From assembly GCA_902799345.1 (NCBI GenBank), contig CADBZW010000007.1, positions 1 through 64,000 on the forward strand: 64,000 nt of DNA, written 5' to 3'. This document shows, piece by piece, positions 51,179-59,856 of the stretch. The notes under the pieces were generated by a model that was not told the origin of the DNA, did no database searches, and saw nothing but the letters and a program-made list of their open reading frames with translations. The stretch's first letter is position 1, and the number at the start of each line of letters is the position of its first letter. Position numbers and translations under genes: made by a program. Source of the DNA: an uncultured Bacteroidia bacterium (GTDB taxonomy: Bacteria > Bacteroidota > Bacteroidia > Bacteroidales > F082).

Positions 51179-52552
51179 ATGAAATTCAAGGAACAACACA
51201 AAACGGCCTTAGCAAAAGTGCTCTCCGACCTCGTGCAATGTGATGGCATCGTCAACCAAGGCGAAATCGACTTCTTGCAAAGGGTTTACTCACTTTTCAA
51301 CATCACCCTGACCAGCAGGAAGAAAGCCACCAACATTAGCCTTTCGGACGCTGTCGACATCCTGAAAGGCCTCGGCAACCCGGAAAAAACCGCCATCCTG
51401 AAGATGTTCCAAAGCCTCTCGTTGTCCGACGACTCACTCGACCCCACTGAGTCGCTGCTCATCACTTCGCTCATCTTATCCATCAGAATCGAGTTGCCTG
51501 AAACCCAAGGATTGAACGCCACTTTCGTCTCCATCCCCGACCTCAGCTTCGACACACGCAATGCCGTCCTCTACGTGGAGCCCGCCTTCGACAAAAAGAC
51601 CAACGCCTGTATCAACCGCGATTACGAGGCCATCTGCCAACTGCTACACAAGTCGCAACGTGAGTTCTTCTTCCTGCCCAAAGTCGTCAACGAGCTGAAA
51701 AGCAAGAAAAAGACCTTCCGCAACGCGCTCAGCTACATCGAGCCCACCCTCACGGAGGAGCAGCTCGACCACATCGACACACAGCTTCCCCAGCTCGACA
51801 GCGTGTTTCTCTCCAAAGAAATCTTTCTCAACTATCTCAACGCCAACGGATTGAAAATCAGCAAACCGTCTTTTTTCCTCAAAATAGGAAACATGAAGCC
51901 TGGCGTCTACCAAGACTTCCTCATCTTAGAGACCGGTGCCCATCCCTTGCAGACCTTGGAGCGTTTCATGCAACTTAATGCCAACATCATGAAAATCAAC
52001 CCGCCCTTAGGTAACGCAAAAGAAGAGGCCTTCATCAAAAAGCTGGCGTTGAAGCCTGCGACGAAACACAAAGACGAGTTGGATTATACAGGGTTTCACA
52101 AGATCATCCTCGACATCCTTTTGAAATACAACGGCTTGCACGAAGTCAGCAGGCTGTTCATCAGCCGACGAGGCGACATCTTCCTCACCGACCTCAACAA
52201 CACCGAGGTCAAGATGCCTGCGTTATGCAAGGCCCTTTACATCTTCTACCTGCTTCACGAAGAAGGGATGTCGCTGAACTATCTCAACGACTACAGGGAT
52301 GAGTTGTATAAGATATATCGTTGCATCTCCACCTACGGCGACGAGGCGCTGCTCACGAAGGCCATCGACAACCTCACCGACTTCATCGGCTCGACCATGA
52401 ACGCCAACCTCTCGCGCATCCGCAAGGCCTTCCGCGACATCTTGGGCGACGACGCCAACATCTACCTCATCAAAGGCGAAAAAGGTGGACGAAAGATCAT
52501 CCACCTTGACCGCCGCCTCGTGGTCTTCGAAGACCGGGAGGCGTTTGAATAG
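51179..52552 (+). CDS. TerB-like domain protein
   Basis: 457 residues from ATG at 51179 (an in-frame TTG at 51101 is inside the promoter region). The start, HKTALAKVLSDLVQCDGIVN followed by QGEIDFLQRVY, matches the tellurite-resistance TerB-like helical fold. A long region of unknown fold follows with FFLPKVVNELKSKKKTFRNA and ISRRGDIFLTDLNNTEVKMP. The end, MNANLSRIRKAFRDILGD, is followed by a short strand-rich tail. No signal peptide. Role unknown. Confidence 0.65.
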   Translation: MKFKEQHKTALAKVLSDLVQCDGIVNQGEIDFLQRVYSLFNITLTSRKKATNISLSDAVDILKGLGNPEKTAILKMFQSLSLSDDSLDPTESLLITSLILSIRIELPETQGLNATFVSIPDLSFDTRNAVLYVEPAFDKKTNACINRDYEAICQLLHKSQREFFFLPKVVNELKSKKKTFRNALSYIEPTLTEEQLDHIDTQLPQLDSVFLSKEIFLNYLNANGLKISKPSFFLKIGNMKPGVYQDFLILETGAHPLQTLERFMQLNANIMKINPPLGNAKEEAFIKKLALKPATKHKDELDYTGFHKIILDILLKYNGLHEVSRLFISRRGDIFLTDLNNTEVKMPALCKALYIFYLLHEEGMSLNYLNDYRDELYKIYRCISTYGDEALLTKAIDNLTDFIGSTMNANLSRIRKAFRDILGDDANIYLIKGEKGGRKIIHLDRRLVVFEDREAFE

Positions 52553-52579
52553 TAGAGACGCGATTAATCGCGTCTCTAC
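52552..52579. terminator. 28-bp perfect palindrome, probable terminator
   Basis: GTAGAGACGCGATT and AATCGCGTCTCTAC are exact reverse complements with no loop spacer, making a 28-bp perfect palindrome. The first base is the last base of the TerB-like gene's TAG. On the minus strand it lies 10 bp past the pepE stop. It can act as a bidirectional terminator or be a copy of a dispersed palindrome. Confidence 0.75.
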
Positions 52580-52588
52580 AAAAATCAA

Positions 52589-53362
52589 TTATGCGTTCTG
52601 TCCGCCCAAAAGGAACGTGACATCGGAGTTGGGCTCAATCTCCACCGACTCCTTGCCGTAGCGCATGACAATCATTTTCTTGCCGCCCTTCAGCATCATG
52701 TTGCCGTCGGTGACCCAAAGGGCTGTAGCCTCACGCAGGCCCACCACGGTCATCTCCTGGTTGACCGCCAGATACTCGTTGATACGGTCCAGACGTGTCT
52801 CGCCGCCGTGCTTGATCATCTTGTCGATTTCGGGGTGCGGGTCGAGGTAATGCGGGTTGATTTGGAAGGGCACCAAGTTGAGGCACTTGAACGAAGCAGG
52901 TTGCACGATGGGCATGTCGTTGGTGGTGCACAGCGTTGGGCAGGCCACGTTGGAGCCAGCGCTCCAGCCCATGTAAGGCACGCCGGCGAGGGCGCGGTCG
53001 CGGATGGCGTCCATCAGGCCGTAGCGGTGCATCTCGGCCACGAGATGGAAGGTGTTGCCGCCGCCCACGACGATGCAGTCGGCCTCGTTGACGGCCTTCA
53101 CCTTATCGTCGAAATGATGCACGGAGGTGAAGTTCTCCAGTCCGAACTTGGTGCGGAACACGTTCCTCACCTTCGACTCGTAGGCATCGTAGCTCTCGGG
53201 ATAAGCCATGCCCCCGATGTTGACGCCTGCAAAGGGGATAAAGATGATGCGGCTCTCCTTATTAATATGGTTCTGCATGCAGAACATCTCGATTTGGGTC
53301 GTGGCCCAAGCCAGATAGTTTTCGCCGAAATTGGTCGAATTGCTGATCAGTAATAATCTCAT
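52589..53362 (-). CDS. pepE: Dipeptidase E (peptidase S51)
   Basis: 257 residues from ATG at 53362 (the frame extends to 53422 past the -7 box TATCTTTGCG). MRLLLISNSTNFGENYLAWA at the start, VGGGNTFHLV and the nucleophile elbow MGWSAGSNVACPTL are S51 marks, with the catalytic Ser in GWSAGS. It cleaves dipeptides with N-terminal aspartate in the cytoplasm. Full length. The 28-bp palindrome 52552-52579 lies downstream. Confidence 0.88.
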   Translation of the reverse strand: MRLLLISNSTNFGENYLAWATTQIEMFCMQNHINKESRIIFIPFAGVNIGGMAYPESYDAYESKVRNVFRTKFGLENFTSVHHFDDKVKAVNEADCIVVGGGNTFHLVAEMHRYGLMDAIRDRALAGVPYMGWSAGSNVACPTLCTTNDMPIVQPASFKCLNLVPFQINPHYLDPHPEIDKMIKHGGETRLDRINEYLAVNQEMTVVGLREATALWVTDGNMMLKGGKKMIVMRYGKESVEIEPNSDVTFLLGGQNA

Positions 53363-53560
53363 GATATAAAGTATTGGATTAACGATGGCGCAAAGATAGC
53401 AAAAAAGCGATTGTCTGCACAAGGCGACTCTGAAATCTACGACTTTCGCTGAAAATTATCGGTTTGATAATCAAACAATTGCAAAAATCAATAAAAATTT
53501 TCCTGTTTTTTTGCTTGCATGAATGAAAAAAGCTGTACTTTTGCAGTGTCAAAAACGACT

Positions 53561-53634
53561 GGACTAGTAGCTCAATTGGATAGAGTCCCTGACTACGGAT
53601 CAGGCGGTTGTGGGTTCGACTCCCGCCTAGTTCA
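53561..53634 (+). tRNA. tRNA-Arg(ACG)
   Basis: 74-nt cloverleaf. Acceptor GGACTAG/CTAGTTC, anticodon stem-loop CCTGA-CTACGGA-TCAGG with anticodon ACG, T arm around GGTTCGACTCC. The CCA end is not encoded. A -7 box TACTTTTGCAG lies at about 53536-53546. A hairpin with a T run follows directly (53640-53666). Confidence 0.95.
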
Positions 53635-53639
53635 CACAG

Positions 53640-53666
53640 AAGGTTCCGCAAAAAGAACCTTTTTTT
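53640..53666 (+). terminator. Terminator between the two tRNA genes
   Basis: AAGGTTC and GAACCTT form a 7-bp stem with an 8-nt loop, followed by T8. The T run ends at the first base of tRNA-Glu. Either the tRNA-Glu comes from readthrough, or the hairpin serves as a processing site. Confidence 0.75.
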
Positions 53667-53738
53667 GGCCCATTCGACTAGCGGTTAGGTCGTAAGTTTC
53701 TCACACTTAAAACAGCGGTTCGATTCCGCTATGGGCTA
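53667..53738 (+). tRNA. tRNA-Glu(CTC)
   Basis: 72-nt cloverleaf. Acceptor GGCCCAT/ATGGGCT, anticodon arm TAAGT-TTCTCAC-ACTTA with anticodon CTC, T arm CGGTTCGATTCCG. CCA not encoded. No -7 box fits between this gene and tRNA-Arg. Terminator at 53744-53775. Confidence 0.92.
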
Positions 53739-53743
53739 CAAAA

Positions 53744-53775
53744 AGAGCTGTAAGTTACTTACAGCTCTTTTTTTT
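53744..53775 (+). terminator. Terminator after tRNA-Glu
   Basis: AGAGCTGTAAG and CTTACAGCTCT form an 11-bp perfect stem with a 3-nt loop, followed by eight T residues. Confidence 0.92.
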
Positions 53776-53807
53776 GTTTCCACCTTTTTTTGCCCGACTC
53801 CCCCATA

Positions 53808-53914
53808 ACAAGAAAATCCCAGCCAAAAGCCAGGATTTTCAAGAACCAAAAACCAAAATTTATGAAACCTTTTACTAGCAGCCAATCATCAAGGCTACTG
53901 GTCTTTATGATAAG
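53808..53914 (-). ncRNA. Candidate small RNA
   Basis: The 363-bp stretch 53739-54101 holds no convincing gene. On its minus strand a -7 box TATTTTTGCAG (reverse of about 53920-53930) is followed by a hairpin AGTAGCC..GGCTGCT (near 53878-53901) and then a second hairpin with stem GAAAATCC/GGGATTTTC (53812-53840). Together these would give an RNA of about 105 nt. On the plus strand the same DNA could encode a 27-residue peptide starting at 53862 (MKPFTSSQSSRLLVFMIR...), which I rate as less likely. No known RNA family recognised. The rest of the stretch is AT-rich and carries the promoter of 54102. Confidence 0.25.
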
Positions 53915-54101
53915 AACCGCTGCAAAAATACTTATTTTTGATTAATACGCAACGATTATTAGATAAAAATTTATAAATTTTCGAGGAAACGAGGAAATTT
54001 GTCAACAAATGCCGCCAAAAATTTCCATTTTTTATCCTGCGTCTTGACAGAAAAGGATTTTTTTCTTATGTTTGCATTCTGAAAACTAAAAATGCTAGAC
54101 C

Positions 54102-54341
54102 ATGGAAAAAGCAATGGACAAACTCACCGAGATGATTATGACCAACGACGGTCTCAACGAAACCGACGCCAAGGCCAAACTCAACTTGCTCTATATCAAG
54201 ATGAACCAATCTGGAATCAAGAGCTTCAACGATGAGTATATCGACTGGCTGATGACGGAAAAGAAACTGAACTATAAGGCTATCTTACAGACGCCCGACA
54301 ACAAGCTACACGACATTTTCGACGCCGAGTTCAAGCATTAA
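54102..54341 (+). CDS. Small hypothetical protein
   Basis: 79 residues, all-helical and soluble: MEKAMDKLTEMIMTNDGLNE, then SFNDEYIDWLMTEKKLNYKA. A -7 box TTATGTTTGC lies at about 54066-54075. The 3' end overlaps the convergent EcsC gene by 11 bp. No family recognised. Confidence 0.7.
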   Translation: MEKAMDKLTEMIMTNDGLNETDAKAKLNLLYIKMNQSGIKSFNDEYIDWLMTEKKLNYKAILQTPDNKLHDIFDAEFKH

Positions 54342-55068
54342 AGCCCTCGTGCCGCATGTCATACAGCTCGTCGAGATGCTTCTTGAGCCGACGGGCCATG
54401 GGACGGAAGGTGTAATAGGTTATCGTGGCAGAAATCGGGGCGCCCACCAAGGGTAGCACCTTCCCTACTCCTTTGGCAAAACCTTCCTTCGTCATGTTGA
54501 TGCCAATCCACTGCGCTATCTTGATGGCGTATTGCGCCATAATGGTCTCCGAAATCTTTATTCCCGCATTTTTCGACACCTGGCCTACGACTTTGGTCAA
54601 GGCCTCGACTGCCAACTTGTTGCCCATCGCGACACCCACAAACAGGGTCATGATGTTGAGCGACTCGTCGTCCAGTTGGTTGTTGACATCGGTCAGCGCA
54701 GGCCAGCCATACAGGTAGATCATTTTCTGCATCAACGACAGGATATGGCCATAGAACTGGGTGAGGTCGGTGGGGATGGTGCCCGCCATCCACCAACCAC
54801 CCGGCAAGCCCATCAGTGCCGAGGTGCCGCACACCATGGTCAGATGGTAGCTGATGCATTGGTTGGCTAGCTTATCTATCTCCTTCTTGCTCAGCACCTT
54901 CAGCGGCGTGTCGTCCAACGCCGTCATCACCTCCATCGGGGTACAGAACTTCGATAGTTCCTTGCTCAGGAACTCATCACGGTTCACATTCACGAACGGC
55001 AGCTTCAAGCTGGTTTGCAACACCTTGTTCCACAGGGTGACGCTTTTTTCTTGTTTTTCTTCGGCCAT
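54331..55068 (-). CDS. EcsC family protein
   Basis: 245 residues. LANQCISYHLTMVCGTSALM and GGWWMAGTIPTDLTQFYGHI match the conserved core of the EcsC family, with KAYVGKVLPLVGAPISATIT-like C-terminal GVGKVLPLVGAPISATITYY. Hydrophobic but not clearly membrane-spanning. In Bacillus EcsC is linked to the ABC transporter EcsAB, which is absent here. Role unknown. Convergent overlap with 54102-54341. Confidence 0.85.
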   Translation of the reverse strand: MAEEKQEKSVTLWNKVLQTSLKLPFVNVNRDEFLSKELSKFCTPMEVMTALDDTPLKVLSKKEIDKLANQCISYHLTMVCGTSALMGLPGGWWMAGTIPTDLTQFYGHILSLMQKMIYLYGWPALTDVNNQLDDESLNIMTLFVGVAMGNKLAVEALTKVVGQVSKNAGIKISETIMAQYAIKIAQWIGINMTKEGFAKGVGKVLPLVGAPISATITYYTFRPMARRLKKHLDELYDMRHEGFNA

Positions 55069-55136
55069 GTCTATTCTCTATTTAAAAGCAGGGGTTGAAA
55101 CCGCCCGCTTAAGGTCCTACGCTGGGCAGACACCAC

Positions 55137-55197
55137 GACGTGGCAGCCCTACAACTCTATTTACATGCGGCTGCCACGGTGTGACAGCCCTACAACT
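55137..55197. repeat. Intergenic repeat shared with 39467-39500
   Basis: Two tandem copies of GGCAGCCCTACAACTCTA / GACAGCCCTACAACTCTA. The second (55167-55197) includes the hairpin-forming GGCTGCCAC..GTGACAGCC found in reverse orientation upstream of topB. A short CTAAA run (55196-55217) follows, up to the rarA stop. Confidence 0.8.
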
Positions 55198-55216
55198 CTA
55201 AACTCTAAACTCTAAA

Positions 55217-56500
55217 CTAATACCCGTATTTCTCCTTCCATTTCTCCCGCAGGTTTTTCCGCAACTCGCGCTCACGGGGGTTATCTTGTGGCTCATACAA
55301 AACCGTGCCAGAAATTTCAGTTGGCAGAAATTCTTGCTCCACGAAATTGCCCTGATAGGCATGGGCGTACTTGTAACCATCGGAATAGCCCAGGTCTTTC
55401 ATCAGCTTCGTCGGGGCATTACGGAGATGCAACGGCACGGGCAGATCGCCCGTCTCACGCACCAAAGCCTGTGCCGCGTCGATGGCGGACACAGCCGCGT
55501 TGCTCTTGGGCGACGAGGCCAGATAAGTGACCGTCTGCGCCAAGATGATACGGCTCTCAGGCCAACCAATTTTGTTGACGGCATCGAAGCAAGCGTTTGC
55601 CAACAGCAAGGCATTTGGGTTGGCGTTGCCGATGTCCTCGGATGAGAGAATCAGCATACGGCGGGCGATGAAGAGCGGGTCCTCCCCTGCCTCAATCATG
55701 CGGGCGAGGTAATACAAGGCTGCGTTGGGGTCGCTACCGCGCATCGACTTGATGAAGGCCGAGATGATGTCGTAGTGCATCTCACCCTGCTTGTCGTATT
55801 TCACGAGGTTGCTCTGGATGCAGTCGGTGGTGAAGTCGTTGGTGATGACGAGTTCCTCAGCGGCCATATCCATGTCATTCAATGAGGTGACGACCAGCTC
55901 GACGGCATTCAGCAGCTTACGCCCATCGCCACCGCTGATCTGCATCAACGCCTCAGGCTCCTTGACGGTAATCTTCTTGCCGAAGTCGTATTCCAACGCC
56001 TTCACGGCCTTGTCCAAAAGGATTTCGAGGTCCTCTTTCTCCAACGACTTGAGCACATACACCTGACAACGTGACAGCAAGGGCGAGATGACCTCAAACG
56101 AGGGATTCTCGGTCGTGGCACCGATGAGGGTGACCAGGCCACGCTCCACCGCACCGAGCAGCGAGTCCTGCTGCGACTTGCTGAAACGATGGATTTCGTC
56201 TATAAATAAAATAGGTGCCTCGGGAGCCATGCGTGCCCGGTCGATGACCTCGCGCACTTCCTTCACGCCGCTGCTGACGGCGCTCAGCTGGAAGAACTGC
56301 CGCTTGACCTGCTTAGAGATGATAAAGGCCAAGGTGGTCTTGCCCACGCCGGGAGGTCCCCAAAAGATCATGGATGGCACACGTCCCGATTCGATGGCAC
56401 GGCGCAGCACGGCGTTCTCACCGATGATATGCTTCTGGCCGATGTAGTCGTCGAGCGACGTGGGGCGCAGGCGTTCCGCTAAAGGGATGGTGGATTGCAT
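55217..56500 (-). CDS. rarA: Replication-associated recombination protein A (RarA/MgsA)
   Basis: 427 residues from ATG at 56500 (a GTG one codon earlier is possible). PLAERLRPTSLDDYIGQKHI at the start, Walker A GPPGVGKTTLA, Walker B ILFIDEIHRF, sensor ATTENPSFEV and the C-terminal tetramerisation part with LPTEISGTVLYEPQDNPRE. It is the AAA+ clamp-loader relative that acts at stalled forks and in recombination. Full length. No close functional partner adjacent. Confidence 0.94.
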   Translation of the reverse strand: MQSTIPLAERLRPTSLDDYIGQKHIIGENAVLRRAIESGRVPSMIFWGPPGVGKTTLAFIISKQVKRQFFQLSAVSSGVKEVREVIDRARMAPEAPILFIDEIHRFSKSQQDSLLGAVERGLVTLIGATTENPSFEVISPLLSRCQVYVLKSLEKEDLEILLDKAVKALEYDFGKKITVKEPEALMQISGGDGRKLLNAVELVVTSLNDMDMAAEELVITNDFTTDCIQSNLVKYDKQGEMHYDIISAFIKSMRGSDPNAALYYLARMIEAGEDPLFIARRMLILSSEDIGNANPNALLLANACFDAVNKIGWPESRIILAQTVTYLASSPKSNAAVSAIDAAQALVRETGDLPVPLHLRNAPTKLMKDLGYSDGYKYAHAYQGNFVEQEFLPTEISGTVLYEPQDNPRERELRKNLREKWKEKYGY

Positions 56501-56590
56501 CACTATTCTTTATTCAAAAAAAACAACTGCTATGCCGAAAAAAAATCCCCATCTTTATTGACAGGGATTAGAATCGGCGGATCGGGAATA

Positions 56591-56980
56591 TTACTTCTTG
56601 ACGACTTCGCTTACCTTGGCTTGAACTTTTGAACCACCAATTACTTGGGTTTCATCTTCAATAAGGATCATCGTGTGACCGCCTTGAGTCAGCGTATAAT
56701 AATCCGCAGTACTATAGACTTCGCCTCCAGGGGCAAACTTGAAAGCGATTTTCACCTGCTTGGCATCTTTTTCGGCCTCAATACTGCCGCTGGACGCATC
56801 AGCCGCAAGATATCCGACATCATACAAACCAATCATGGTTGAGCCTGAATACTCGTAAGCTTTTACATCATACATACCATAGCCCGAAGTCCCATTATAG
56901 ACTTCAAAAGTTGTTGATTTCGTGCATGAAGAAAGAATCATCAACATTGCACCAATGATAAGATAAGCTGTCTTTTTCAT
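56591..56980 (-). CDS. Hypothetical lipoprotein
   Basis: 129 residues. Signal MKKTAYLIIGAMLMILSSCT with lipobox LSSC. The mature part is a beta-rich domain (FEVYNGTSGYGMYDVKAYEY, then YYTLTQGGHTMILIEDETQV). -7 box TTATTTTTGC is at about 57069-57078. No function recognised. Confidence 0.75.
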   Translation of the reverse strand: MKKTAYLIIGAMLMILSSCTKSTTFEVYNGTSGYGMYDVKAYEYSGSTMIGLYDVGYLAADASSGSIEAEKDAKQVKIAFKFAPGGEVYSTADYYTLTQGGHTMILIEDETQVIGGSKVQAKVSEVVKK

Positions 56981-57173
56981 AAAAGTTTGTTTTAATGTTC
57001 CTTACTCGTATGGCTTTTCAGGATTATCGCCCGTTTGTTCTTTTTGAAAGTCGCTGCTCTTTCTTGATTGCAAAAATAACAATTTTTACATTCAGTTTCA
57101 TAATTCCGACATTTTTTTTCAAACAATACCTTACATTTTATTAGTTTTGCAAAACAATTTATTCCTAATAAAA

Positions 57174-58895
57174 ATGTCCAAAACTCGCTACATCATCCTT
57201 ATTATGATGCTAGCCTCTTATAGCATCGCAGAGGCTTGCACCAACTTCCTGATTACCAAAGGCGCCAGCGTGGATGGCTCCAACTTCATCAGTTACTGCG
57301 CCGACTCGCACATCCGCTATGGCGAGCTTTACTTCACCCCCGCCGCCGACTGGCCTGCGGGCAGCATACGCGTCTGCTACGACCGTGGCACCAACGCGCC
57401 ACGTGGCAGCGTGCCGCAGCCGCCTCACACTTACCAGGTGGTAGGCTATATCAATGAAAATCAAGTGGCCCTCGGTGAGACCACCTTCGGTGGTCGCGAG
57501 GAGCTGATGGACCCGACGGGCATCGTCGACTACGGCAGCCTCATGTTCATCGCCTTGGAACGCAGCACCTCTGCACGCGAAGCCATCCAAATCATGGCCG
57601 ACCTCGTAGAAGCCTACGGATACGGCAGCGACGGCGAGTCGTTCAGCATCAGCGACGCCAACGAGGTGTGGTACATGGAAATCATGCCGAAGGGCTACAC
57701 GCCACAGGTGACCCCAACCGGCGACACCATCAACGCCGACCGTGGCGCGGTGTGGGTGGCCATCCGCATCCCCGACGGCTACGTGAGCGGCCACGCCAAC
57801 GCAGCGAGAATCACCACCTTTGCCTTGCGCGACGGCAAGACCTCCATCACCGATAAGGACTGGAAAAAGCTATTTAACAAAGACGTCGAGGTCATCTACA
57901 AGCACGACGTCATCGACTTTGCCAGGCGCAAGGGCTACTTCACCGGCAAGGACAAAGACTTCGACTTCAGCGCGGCTTATGCTCCCGTCGACTTCAGCGC
58001 CGCACGCATCTGCGACCTGCGCGTGTGGACCATGTTCAACAAGGTTTGCGACGGCATGGACGAATACTGGGACTATGTCACGGGCAAGGACCTCACACAT
58101 CGCATGCCGTTGTATGTCAAGCCGAACCGCAAAGTCAGCCTCAGCGACATGATGGCGTTCCAGCGCGACCACTTCCAAGGCACCGAGTTGGACAAGACCC
58201 TCGACCCGGGCGCGGGTCCCTTCGGCTCGCCGTTCCGCTTCAACCCGCTGTATTGGGAATACGATGGCAAGCCCTACTTCAACGAACGCAGCATCGAAGT
58301 GGTGCAGACGGGCTTCTCGTTCATCGCCCAGAGCCGCAACTGGCTGCCCAACCCCATCGGAGGCATCATCTGGTTTGGTGTGGATGACACCAACTCGACA
58401 GTCTACACGCCCTTCTACTGCTCCATCAACGAGGTGCCGATAGAATACCGCTCGGGCAACGGCGACATGCTGACCTACAGCGACAACGCCGCCTTCTGGG
58501 TCTTCAACAGATTAGCACATTTCAAATACCTATTTTATAATAGGGTCATCGGCGACATCCAAGCCGTGCAAGACGAGCTGGAGAGCGGCTACCAGGAGCA
58601 GGTCAACTATGTCGACAACCAAGCCCTAAGCCTCTTTGCCCAAGACCCAAAGCTGGCCATTGCCTACCTCACCGACTTCTCCAACCAGGCTGGTCACAAC
58701 ACCGTGGCCACTTGGAAAGAACTGGATAACTACTTATTGGTAAAGTATTTGGACAGCAACGTCAAGCAGGAAGAGAACGGGCAGTTCAAGCGCAACGGGC
58801 ACGGTTATTCCGCCCGGCCGAAACAGCCCGGCTATCCGGATTCGTGGAAAAAAGCGGTGATTGACGAGACGGGAGACAGATTCAGGAGGCCATGA
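57174..58895 (+). CDS. C69-family dipeptidase
   Basis: 573 residues from ATG at 57174 (an in-frame TTG at 57147 lies in the -7 box TTAGTTTTGC, 57142-57151). Signal peptide MSKTRYIILIMMLASYSIAEA is cut before CTNFLITKGASVDGS, exposing the N-terminal catalytic Cys of Ntn-type C69 peptidases. GYINENQVALGETTFGGREE and DANEVWYMEIMPKG are further marks. Likely a periplasmic dipeptidase. The 3' end overlaps the convergent gene by 14 bp. Confidence 0.92.
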   Translation: MSKTRYIILIMMLASYSIAEACTNFLITKGASVDGSNFISYCADSHIRYGELYFTPAADWPAGSIRVCYDRGTNAPRGSVPQPPHTYQVVGYINENQVALGETTFGGREELMDPTGIVDYGSLMFIALERSTSAREAIQIMADLVEAYGYGSDGESFSISDANEVWYMEIMPKGYTPQVTPTGDTINADRGAVWVAIRIPDGYVSGHANAARITTFALRDGKTSITDKDWKKLFNKDVEVIYKHDVIDFARRKGYFTGKDKDFDFSAAYAPVDFSAARICDLRVWTMFNKVCDGMDEYWDYVTGKDLTHRMPLYVKPNRKVSLSDMMAFQRDHFQGTELDKTLDPGAGPFGSPFRFNPLYWEYDGKPYFNERSIEVVQTGFSFIAQSRNWLPNPIGGIIWFGVDDTNSTVYTPFYCSINEVPIEYRSGNGDMLTYSDNAAFWVFNRLAHFKYLFYNRVIGDIQAVQDELESGYQEQVNYVDNQALSLFAQDPKLAIAYLTDFSNQAGHNTVATWKELDNYLLVKYLDSNVKQEENGQFKRNGHGYSARPKQPGYPDSWKKAVIDETGDRFRRP

Positions 58896-59802
58896 AGGCC
58901 TTGATTTCCTCCTCTTTCATGTTGCGGAGGCCATAGACCTTTACCACAACCCCATTATCCAGGAAAACGATGGTGGGAAACTCACCATTGATGGCTGTCA
59001 GCATTCGCACCACATCGGTATACAGCACATTGCGATATTGCGCCGATTGCGACTTCTCGTAGAACTTGTCAATGCCTTCTTCGGTGCCCATGAAGACATA
59101 GGTGACATGTTCGGCAGGGAAACCGTAGTATTGCTGCATCAGCGAGAGCTTATGTGCCGAGAGTTGGCAGAACTCGCATCCCGTCGAGAAAAAGCAAACG
59201 ATTTGTTTGCCCTCGCGAAGATTTAGGCTGTCCAAGGGAGCATCGTCGAGCATCTCGTCGAAAAGCTCCAATTGAAGGTTTTGCTCCGCTGTATAGGCAT
59301 TGGTATAGTTGTCGGGCGGCGAGACGAGAAAAACGGCAACCGTGGATCCGATGACAGCAACGCAAAATATCAGCCAACGGAACGGAGTCTCCCACTCTCC
59401 CATCCAATAAAGCGGCAGGAAAAGCAGCATCAACACGCCGTTTTTGACGAGGCTCTGCTTGGGGTCGAACTGCAGGAAGTCGCCAAAGCAGTGGCAATTA
59501 TCGGTGCGGCCCATGTGGAGCGCATATAATAATAATAAGGTGTAGCCCACCAGCATGGCCATGCTCCCCCACCAATAGAGCTTATGCAAGGTATTGGAAA
59601 CCAATCCGATGCCCAGCACCAATTCGATGATGATGGCAGCGCGTGCCACCAAGAATGAAGTGTTGAGGCTAAAGAAATGGTAGCTATAGACATAAATCTC
59701 GAACTGGTCCAAATCGACAATCTTCAGGATGGCAGAAGCGATAAAGACAAGTCCGAGCAGGACTTTCATCACGATGGGTACTATGCCAAAGACTTTGTTC
59801 AT
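58882..59802 (-). CDS. DoxX/MauE-like membrane protein fused to thioredoxin-like domain
   Basis: 306 residues from ATG at 59802. Residues about 5-180 hold five to six membrane segments with GLVFIASAILKIVDLDQFEI (DoxX/MauE type) and HCFGDF with a Cys pair. Residues ~190-306 form a periplasmic thioredoxin-like domain with CxxC in TGCEFCQLSAH and a cis-Pro-like EFPTIVFLDNG. This layout supports disulfide or redox chemistry in the envelope. A terminator hairpin (59811-59838) lies just upstream of the start codon. Two Cys-containing lipoproteins follow upstream on the same strand. Confidence 0.85.
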   Translation of the reverse strand: MNKVFGIVPIVMKVLLGLVFIASAILKIVDLDQFEIYVYSYHFFSLNTSFLVARAAIIIELVLGIGLVSNTLHKLYWWGSMAMLVGYTLLLLYALHMGRTDNCHCFGDFLQFDPKQSLVKNGVLMLLFLPLYWMGEWETPFRWLIFCVAVIGSTVAVFLVSPPDNYTNAYTAEQNLQLELFDEMLDDAPLDSLNLREGKQIVCFFSTGCEFCQLSAHKLSLMQQYYGFPAEHVTYVFMGTEEGIDKFYEKSQSAQYRNVLYTDVVRMLTAINGEFPTIVFLDNGVVVKVYGLRNMKEEEIKAFMAS

Positions 59803-59810
59803 AAAAAGAA

Positions 59811-59838
59811 AAAGGCACACGCTTGGGCATGTGCCTTT
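59811..59838 (-). terminator. Hairpin before the DoxX-thioredoxin gene
   Basis: AAAGGCACA and TGTGCCTTT pair in a stem of about 9-10 bp. On the minus strand it is followed by T5-C-T5 and, 8 bp from the stem, by the ATG at 59802. It ends the small-lipoprotein transcript but may also act as an attenuator for the DoxX-thioredoxin gene, which lacks a visible promoter of its own. Confidence 0.7.
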
Positions 59839-59856
59839 GTTAGTTGACGGATGTCA

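Noticed and set aside
53379..53651. Minus-strand frame of 90 codons with SRTHNRLIRSQG
   Set aside because: It runs antisense over tRNA-Arg; the peptide is a well-known artefact of translated tRNA sequence.
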